This document shows positions 5,112 through 8,539 of a stretch of 8,539 nucleotides of DNA, in pieces; the stretch's first letter is position 1, and every line of letters begins with the position of its first letter. Origin of the DNA: an uncultured bacterium. Lineage in GTDB: Bacteria; Bacillota; Clostridia; Oscillospirales; Butyricicoccaceae. The stretch covers positions 1 through 8,539 of the forward strand of contig CAJMOV010000071.1 in NCBI GenBank assembly GCA_905215125.1. Reading direction: 5' to 3'. A model generated the notes under the pieces. That model made no database searches, had not been told where the DNA came from, and saw only the letters and a list, made by a program, of their open reading frames with translations. Made by a program: the position numbers and the translations under genes.

Positions 5112-6017
5112 ATGGGCCTTTTCGGCAAAAGCAAAGACAAGACGGATACCCCTGTGCTCAAGCAGGATTTGTCCAAAAAGGAAACGCCGGGCATGGTGTT
5201 TCTCATCCACTTGCTGATGCAGTCTCCATGCCCGCTGCCTTCAAAGGAGGCTATGACCGCCGTGATGGAAAAGCATCTCGGCCCTGTCGACTGCTTTGCC
5301 TGCGACGGCGAAAGCGCCGGCTTTGCCCCGCAGAGGTACAGAGCCGAGTTTAAGGACGGATCCCTGCCGCCCCAGCTGTTTATCACCAAGTGCATCAAAG
5401 CCGACGGCTACCATATCGACGAGCTGACGCGCAGCCAGATGTGGGATTGCCCGGACAGCGAGACCATCCTGGCCGAGTGCCCTTATCAAATCATCGCCAC
5501 AGACATGCTGGGCGGGGCCATCCCTAATTATAAAGACAGGGCGAATATGCTGATGGACTTTACCGAAGCGCTTGTCGAGCTGTTCCCTCAATGCCGCGCG
5601 GTACAGTTCCAGACATCGGGCAAGATGTTTACGCGGGAGCAAATCGCCGATCATCACATCCCGCGGGAGGATCGCTTTGTCTACTTTGCCGTCAACGTCC
5701 GCTTTTTCCGCATCGAGGGCGCTGAAGACCTGCTGGTCGACAGCCTGGGCATGAGCACCCTATATCTGCCCGATGTGCAATATCATTTTCACGGTATGGA
5801 TCCCAACTGGGTCGTCAGGCACGCTTACAATCTGCTGTCCTACCTGTATGCGGGCGGCGCCCCTATCAAAAGCGGCGAAACGGTCGACGGCGTCGCAGAC
5901 GGGCGCATGAGCCGCGACGTGCAGTGGGTCTGCCAGTATGAAAGCGCCCTTATTCAACCGGCACGCGAGGTTCTGGACGTAAATATGGGGCCTTTGGCTT
6001 CCGGCAGGCGCCAGTAG
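5112..6017 (+). CDS. DUF4261 domain-containing protein
   Basis: A 301-residue soluble protein assigned to DUF4261, a family with no settled biochemical function. The N terminus (MGLFGKSKDK) is short and basic and is followed by a charged linker. A first hydrophobic strand (PGMVFLIHLLM, residues 27-37) starts the folded part. The C-terminal third carries the pattern I associate with the family: LPDVQYHFHGMDPNWVVRH, YNLLSYLY, a GETVDGV turn and WVCQYESALIQPAREVLDV. No transmembrane segment or signal peptide is evident. I chose the ATG at 5112 because GGTGA lies 5 bases upstream. A GTG at 5103 would add three residues and cannot be excluded. The gene has its own promoter and terminator and no partner, so its placement beside the metal operon says little about function. 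The DUF call is from memory of the C-terminal motif. Confidence 0.82.
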   Translation: MGLFGKSKDKTDTPVLKQDLSKKETPGMVFLIHLLMQSPCPLPSKEAMTAVMEKHLGPVDCFACDGESAGFAPQRYRAEFKDGSLPPQLFITKCIKADGYHIDELTRSQMWDCPDSETILAECPYQIIATDMLGGAIPNYKDRANMLMDFTEALVELFPQCRAVQFQTSGKMFTREQIADHHIPREDRFVYFAVNVRFFRIEGAEDLLVDSLGMSTLYLPDVQYHFHGMDPNWVVRHAYNLLSYLYAGGAPIKSGETVDGVADGRMSRDVQWVCQYESALIQPAREVLDVNMGPLASGRRQ

Positions 6018-6048
6018 CCCCCGCCGCCGCTTCCCTTCCGGCAAAGCA

Positions 6049-6087
6049 AGAGGGAGAGGGTTCACCCCTCTCCCTCTCTCTTTTCTT
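6049..6087 (+). terminator. Terminator of the DUF4261 gene, overlapping the convergent gene
   Basis: A perfect 12-bp purine/pyrimidine stem (AGAGGGAGAGGG, 6049-6060, with 6066-6077) has a TTCAC loop and is followed by CTCTCTTTTC. The loop contains the stop codon of the minus-strand MerR gene, so the right arm is also coding sequence. On the minus strand the hairpin is followed by CTTGCTTTGCC, a poor T tract, so it should work mainly in the plus direction. Confidence 0.8.
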
Positions 6088-6469
6088 GCCGAAGCTGGCG
6101 CAGCTGCCGCTCCTTGGCCAGCAGATCCTGCTCATAACGGTCGATTTTTTCATCCAGCCGCTCAAGCGAAGCGCGCATGTCGTCCATTTTTGCATACAGG
6201 CGTTCCCGCTGTGCGATGAGCAGGCTCTTTCGCGCCTCCAGCGTTTCATCCCCCTGCTGAAACAGGCGGACGTATTCGATCAGCGCTTCAATCTGCACAC
6301 CGGCGGATCGCATACATTTCATCAGCTCGATCCACTGACACGATTCCTCGCCGTAATCGCGAATTCCCCCCTTGCCGCGCGGGACGGGGGGAATCAGACC
6401 GATGCGCTCATAATACCGCAGCGTATCGGCGCTGAGACCATACCGACGGCTGACTTCCGCAATGGTCAT
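6062..6469 (-). CDS. MerR-family regulator, AdhR/NmlR-like
   Basis: A 135-residue MerR-type activator. The N-terminal winged helix is clear: MTIAEVSRRYGLSADTLRYY (1-20), then ERIGLIPPVPR and the wing GGIRDYGEE. A dimerising helix follows from about residue 76 (LEARKSLLIAQRERLYAKMD), ending in a long charged coiled coil (100-131). The WIELMKCMRSAG segment with C52 matches AdhR/NmlR regulators, where a cysteine at this place senses aldehydes or electrophiles. C44 is an additional cysteine. The ATG at 6469 lies 4 bases after the stop of the aldo/keto reductase gene (TAAGGCCATG), so it is probably translated by coupling; its own ribosome site (AAGG) is weak and very close. A longer open frame upstream overlaps the reductase gene and is rejected. 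It should control the promoter of its own operon (7688-7716). The C-terminal codons fall inside the convergent terminator. Confidence 0.92.
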   Translation of the reverse strand: MTIAEVSRRYGLSADTLRYYERIGLIPPVPRGKGGIRDYGEESCQWIELMKCMRSAGVQIEALIEYVRLFQQGDETLEARKSLLIAQRERLYAKMDDMRASLERLDEKIDRYEQDLLAKERQLRQLRQEKREGEG

Positions 6470-6473
6470 GGCC

Positions 6474-7622
6474 TTATCTGCCGAACACGCGCTGCGCCTG
6501 CTGCATGTTTTCAATGATGGGCACGTCAAAGGGGCAGCGGGTCTCGCACGCGCCGCAGGCGACGCAGTCGGAGGCATGGCTTTGCAGGGCGGCGTAGTGC
6601 TCACGCACCGTTTCAGGCACTTCGCCCTGGGCGCGGGTCAGGTTGAGGAATTTTGTCACCGAAGCGACGTCGATCCCCTGAGGGCAGGGGGCGCAGTGGC
6701 CGCAGTACATGCAATGCCCTTTCCAGCTGATTTTGGGCAGGGACGCAAGGGCGGCGGCATAGTCCTTTTCCTCGTCGCCTGCGTCTTCATAAGCGATGCT
6801 GGCGCGCAGCTCGTCCGGGGTGCGGGCGCCCGACATAACAGAAGCGACGCCCGGTCGGGTGAGCGCGTAGTGCAGGCACTGGTTAAGCGTCAGCGCCTTG
6901 CCCGCAGGCGACAGCTCGCCGTCAAGCAAATCGCCGCCACCGAACGCCTTCATCACCGTGATGCCGACGCCGGCGCGCTGGCAGCTTTCATAAAGCGCCT
7001 GCCGCGCGGGATCCATGTTGACAAGGGGCTTTTCATAGCTTTCGTCCGCCCACAGCTCCTCCAGGTTTTCGCTGCCCGGCTGCAAATCATAGCAGGGGTT
7101 GACGCTGAACATCAGCACGTCGATCAGCCCGCTGTCTACGGCCAGCTGCGCGATATCGGGGTTGTGGCTGGACAGGCCGATGCAGCCGATTTTCCCTTCT
7201 TGCTTAAGCTGACGGGCATAGGCCATGACGGGGCCGCCCATGACCTCCTGCCAGTCGGCGCGGGAGTCGACGTAATGGATCATACCGATTTCAACGTGAT
7301 CCGTGCCCAGTCGGGCCAGCTGATCCTCGAAACCGGCGCGCATCTCCGCTTCGTCGCGGGTGCGCTTGTACTGCCCGTCCTTCCAGATGGTGCACAGGTG
7401 GGCCTGCAAAACGAATTTGTCCCTGCGGCCCGCCAGGGCGCGGCCCAGGTTACTGCGGAATTCGGGGTTGGGCGCGTACAGGTCGATGCAGTTGACCCCG
7501 TTTTCCTCCATGAGATCGACCAGCTCCTTCACCTGCTCGAACGTTTTGTCAATAAAGCCTTCACAGCCCATGCCGATTTCGCTGACGCGCAGGCCGCTGC
7601 GGCCCAGGGTGCGGTATTTCAT
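6474..7622 (-). CDS. Aldo/keto reductase with a C-terminal di-[4Fe-4S] domain
   Basis: A 382-residue fusion of an aldo/keto reductase barrel (about 1-275) and a ferredoxin-like tail, the COG1453 type. The barrel starts with MKYRTLGRSGLRVSEIGMG and ends with the cofactor-side GVASVMSGARTPDEL. The tail has two cluster motifs: C304, C307, C310, C313 (CxxCxxCxxCP) and C353, C356, C359, C363 (CxxCxxCxxxCP). This suggests electron exchange with ferredoxin or flavodoxin in addition to NAD(P)H; the substrate is unknown. D47, K69 and H116 fit the catalytic tetrad, but the place of the tyrosine, five residues after D47, is N52 (DLYAPNPE); Y49 is nearby. The ATG at 7622 has AAGGAG at 9 bases; a GTG seven codons upstream would lie across that site. 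It leads an operon with a MerR regulator, which suggests induction by a reactive carbonyl or electrophile. Confidence 0.93.
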   Translation of the reverse strand: MKYRTLGRSGLRVSEIGMGCEGFIDKTFEQVKELVDLMEENGVNCIDLYAPNPEFRSNLGRALAGRRDKFVLQAHLCTIWKDGQYKRTRDEAEMRAGFEDQLARLGTDHVEIGMIHYVDSRADWQEVMGGPVMAYARQLKQEGKIGCIGLSSHNPDIAQLAVDSGLIDVLMFSVNPCYDLQPGSENLEELWADESYEKPLVNMDPARQALYESCQRAGVGITVMKAFGGGDLLDGELSPAGKALTLNQCLHYALTRPGVASVMSGARTPDELRASIAYEDAGDEEKDYAAALASLPKISWKGHCMYCGHCAPCPQGIDVASVTKFLNLTRAQGEVPETVREHYAALQSHASDCVACGACETRCPFDVPIIENMQQAQRVFGR

Positions 7623-7646
7623 CTCTTTGCGCTCCTTTTTCACTCC

Positions 7647-7661
7647 GCCGGCTTTGCCGGC
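7647..7661 (-). other. Small hairpin in the leader of the reductase operon
   Basis: GCCGGC (7647-7652) and GCCGGC (7656-7661), which is its own complement, flank TTT. This gives a 6-bp, 3-base-loop hairpin about 15 bases upstream of the ribosome binding site. No T tract follows, so it is not a terminator. It may protect the 5' end or tune translation. Confidence 0.4.
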
Positions 7662-7687
7662 CCTCTGTTTTCGTTTATGCTTTTTAG

Positions 7688-7716
7688 ATTACATCATAGA
7701 GTGCGCTCCAAGTCAA
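7688..7716 (-). promoter_or_regulatory. Promoter and MerR-type operator of the reductase operon
   Basis: On the minus strand TTGACT (7716-7711) and TGTAAT (7693-7688) are 17 bases apart. The spacer contains a near-palindrome, GAGCGCACTC (7708-7699), with 8 of 10 positions symmetrical. MerR proteins typically bind between the -35 and -10, which fits the regulator encoded in this operon. Classical MerR promoters have 19-20-base spacers, and the 19-base alternative here has a poor -10 (TAATCT). Confidence 0.68.
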
Positions 7717-7741
7717 GAGGCTGTTCATTGCCCGTACAGTG

Positions 7742-7772
7742 TGGTATAATAACTGTGCGACTGCTATTATAC
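7742..7772 (+). promoter_or_regulatory. Extended -10 promoter with inverted repeat, upstream of the DtxR-family gene
   Basis: TGG-TATAAT (7742-7750) is an extended -10 element without a good -35. Its GTATAATA (7744-7751) is perfectly complementary to TATTATAC (7765-7772), so the -10 sits in one arm of an 8-bp inverted repeat. That layout suggests an operator. No RTTAG-N6-CTAAC box is present here. Confidence 0.55.
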
Positions 7773-7790
7773 AGCCCGGCTCCCCTTTGG

Positions 7791-7814
7791 GGCTGCGGTA
7801 TAATATTCGCAGCC
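7791..7814 (+). promoter_or_regulatory. Second TATAAT flanked by 7-bp inverted arms
   Basis: GGCTGCG (7791-7797) and CGCAGCC (7808-7814) flank GTATAATATT, which contains a perfect TATAAT (7799-7804). No -35 is visible at 16-18 bases, so this may be an activator-dependent promoter, an operator, or a leader hairpin. It lies 55 bases before the DtxR-family start codon. Confidence 0.45.
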
Positions 7815-7868
7815 AGTCCCCGCAAAAGACAAGCCAATACAAAGCCAGCTTAGAGGAGGCCCGGAAAT

Positions 7869-8252
7869 ATGAAAAGCAGGGAATCAGCGGAAAACTATCT
7901 GGAAGCCATTTTAATTTTAGGCCGGGTCAAGGGTAACGTCCACGCCATCGACATCGCCGCCCAGCTGGAATTTTCCAAGCCAAGCGTCAGTATCGCCATG
8001 AAAAAGCTGCGAGAGCAGGGGCAGATCGAGGTTGACAGCCTGGGACACATCACCCTCACCCCCCAGGGCCGTGAAATTGCCGAGCGCATTTACGAACGCC
8101 ATACCTTTCTATCGAAGTGGCTGACCGACATCGGCGTCGATTCCCTCACCGCCGCTGAGGACGCCTGCCGCATGGAGCACGTTATCAGCGCCGAAACCTT
8201 TGACGCCATCCGGCGATATGTCTCGCAGGCGGAAACGGGAAAACAGCCGTAA
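7869..8252 (+). CDS. DtxR/MntR-family metal-dependent regulator
   Basis: A 127-residue regulator with the N-terminal winged helix and the helical dimerisation domain of DtxR/MntR proteins, but no C-terminal SH3-like domain. The recognition helix is in FSKPSVSIAMKKLREQ (35-50) and the wing in DSLGHITLTPQG (56-67). Metal ligands can be read by alignment. C100, E103 and H104 (ACRMEH) correspond to C102, E105 and H106 of DtxR. H78 matches H79 of DtxR and H77 of MntR, and E12 matches E11 of MntR. N9 stands where DtxR has M10 and MntR has D8. The cysteine favours an iron-type sensor, but N9 makes the metal uncertain. GAGGAGG (7853-7859) precedes the ATG by 9 bases. It is the only DtxR-family gene here and the best candidate to bind the three palindromes at 1320-1563. 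It forms a single-gene unit, divergent from the reductase operon. Confidence 0.93.
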   Translation: MKSRESAENYLEAILILGRVKGNVHAIDIAAQLEFSKPSVSIAMKKLREQGQIEVDSLGHITLTPQGREIAERIYERHTFLSKWLTDIGVDSLTAAEDACRMEHVISAETFDAIRRYVSQAETGKQP

Positions 8253-8259
8253 GGCAGCC

Positions 8260-8300
8260 CAGCTTGAAAAAGCCGCCAGCCGGCGGCATTTTTCAAGCTG
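8260..8300. terminator. Symmetrical, probably bidirectional intrinsic terminator
   Basis: A core stem GCCGCC/GGCGGC (8272-8277, 8282-8287) with an AGCC loop is flanked by AAAAA and TTTTT. The outer arms CAGCTTGAAAAA (8260-8271) and TTTTTCAAGCTG (8289-8300) also pair. It lies just after the DtxR-family stop and can also end minus-strand transcription from the XRE gene. Confidence 0.9.
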
Positions 8301-8324
8301 TAGACATAAAGCTGCCGCCAGCCA

Positions 8325-8351
8325 CCACAGCGCGCAAGCCTTTGCCTGTGG
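8325..8351. other. Imperfect hairpin downstream of the XRE gene
   Basis: CCACAG (8325-8330) pairs with CTGTGG (8346-8351). Inside, GCAA (8334-8337) pairs with TTGC (8342-8345), leaving a CGC bulge. A further small stem AAGCC/GGCTT lies at 8375-8388. Neither has a good T tract on the minus strand. The stretch 8301-8417 otherwise holds no gene that I can support. Confidence 0.35.
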
Positions 8352-8417
8352 TTTGGCCGCTATCCCACTACGTGAAGCCCCTGGGCTTTACTTTTGCCTG
8401 CTGTTGAGCTGCAGCGC

Positions 8418-8539
8418 TTACTCCCAGGCGGGCGCTTCGGGCTTCAGCCGGTTCATATCGACGTTGAGCACGGCGGCAATACGGATACAGATGGCAAGGC
8501 TGGCGTTGGCCTTGCCTTTTTCAATGCGCTGGTACCAGC
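8418..8539 (-). CDS. XRE-type helix-turn-helix protein, C-terminal part only
   Basis: The last 39 codons and stop of a minus-strand gene that continues beyond the right edge of the window. The readable part begins WYQRIEKGKANASL and continues through AICIRIAAVLNVDMNRLKP to APAWE. The 'QRIEKGKA.aSL' segment followed by 'IAAVLNVDMNRL' is the second half of a Cro/C1-type (XRE) helix-turn-helix domain. The protein ends about 8 residues after that domain, so in its C-terminal part it is little more than a DNA-binding domain. The N terminus, start and any fused domain cannot be seen. Its transcript would run into the symmetrical terminator at 8260-8300. No target can be proposed. Confidence 0.85.
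   Translation of the reverse strand, partial: WYQRIEKGKANASLAICIRIAAVLNVDMNRLKPEAPAWE

Noticed and set aside
6470..6604. A 45-residue N-terminal extension of the MerR protein.
   Set aside because: It overlaps the end of the reductase gene in another frame, is rich in Pro, Ala and Ser, and precedes the normal MerR N terminus (MTIAEVSRRYG).
6462..7853. A 463-codon open frame on the plus strand across the reductase gene.
   Set aside because: It is the antisense of the aldo/keto reductase and the promoter region; its composition is that of a shadow frame and no motif is seen.
1..8539. CRISPR arrays, tRNA genes, insertion sequences, prophage or attachment sites.
   Set aside because: No regularly spaced repeats, tRNA-like cloverleaf, transposase or integrase motifs, or paired terminal repeats were found on reading either strand.

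Overview
The window reads as chromosome from a GC-rich, Gram-positive anaerobe of the Clostridia, most likely an Oscillospiraceae-type gut bacterium. The clues are strong AGGAGG-type ribosome binding sites, SigA promoters with 17-bp spacers, compact operons closed by GC-rich intrinsic terminators, a short-chain flavodoxin, a DUF3793 gene and a ferredoxin-fused aldo/keto reductase. The genus is an inference. There are no tRNA or rRNA genes, CRISPR arrays, transposases or phage genes. The theme is metal and redox homeostasis under several metal- or stress-sensing regulators.

Left part (1-2390): a divergent pair of operons shares a 348-bp control region. Leftward run a flavodoxin and a cysteine-rich DUF3793 protein. 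Rightward run an unrecognised four-helix membrane protein with a CxxC motif and a small heavy-metal-associated (HMA) protein. Each side has a clear SigA promoter. The region holds three near-identical palindromes (RTTAG-N6-CTAAC) that resemble the sites of DtxR-type iron repressors. A DtxR-family gene lies about 6 kb to the right (7869-8252). The simplest model is an iron-responsive regulon, in which flavodoxin replaces ferredoxin when iron is short and the membrane protein plus HMA protein form an uncharacterised metal-handling pair.

Middle part (2400-5040): a three-gene Cd/Zn/Pb resistance operon. It has a perfect-consensus promoter, a SmtB/CadC-type operator just downstream, a free-standing HMA protein, a P1B-type ATPase with no metal-binding domain of its own, and an ArsR/SmtB repressor that appears to keep both the alpha3N (Cd/Pb) and alpha5 (Zn) sensor sites. 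A terminator follows. The repressor should release the operator when metal rises, giving HMA protein and exporter together.

Right part (5040-8539): a DUF4261 protein with its own promoter. Convergent to it is an aldo/keto reductase-MerR (AdhR/NmlR-like) operon, whose last codons lie inside the terminator hairpin of the DUF4261 gene. Divergent from the reductase is the DtxR-family regulator, closed by a symmetrical terminator. The window ends with the last 39 codons of an XRE-type helix-turn-helix gene on the minus strand.
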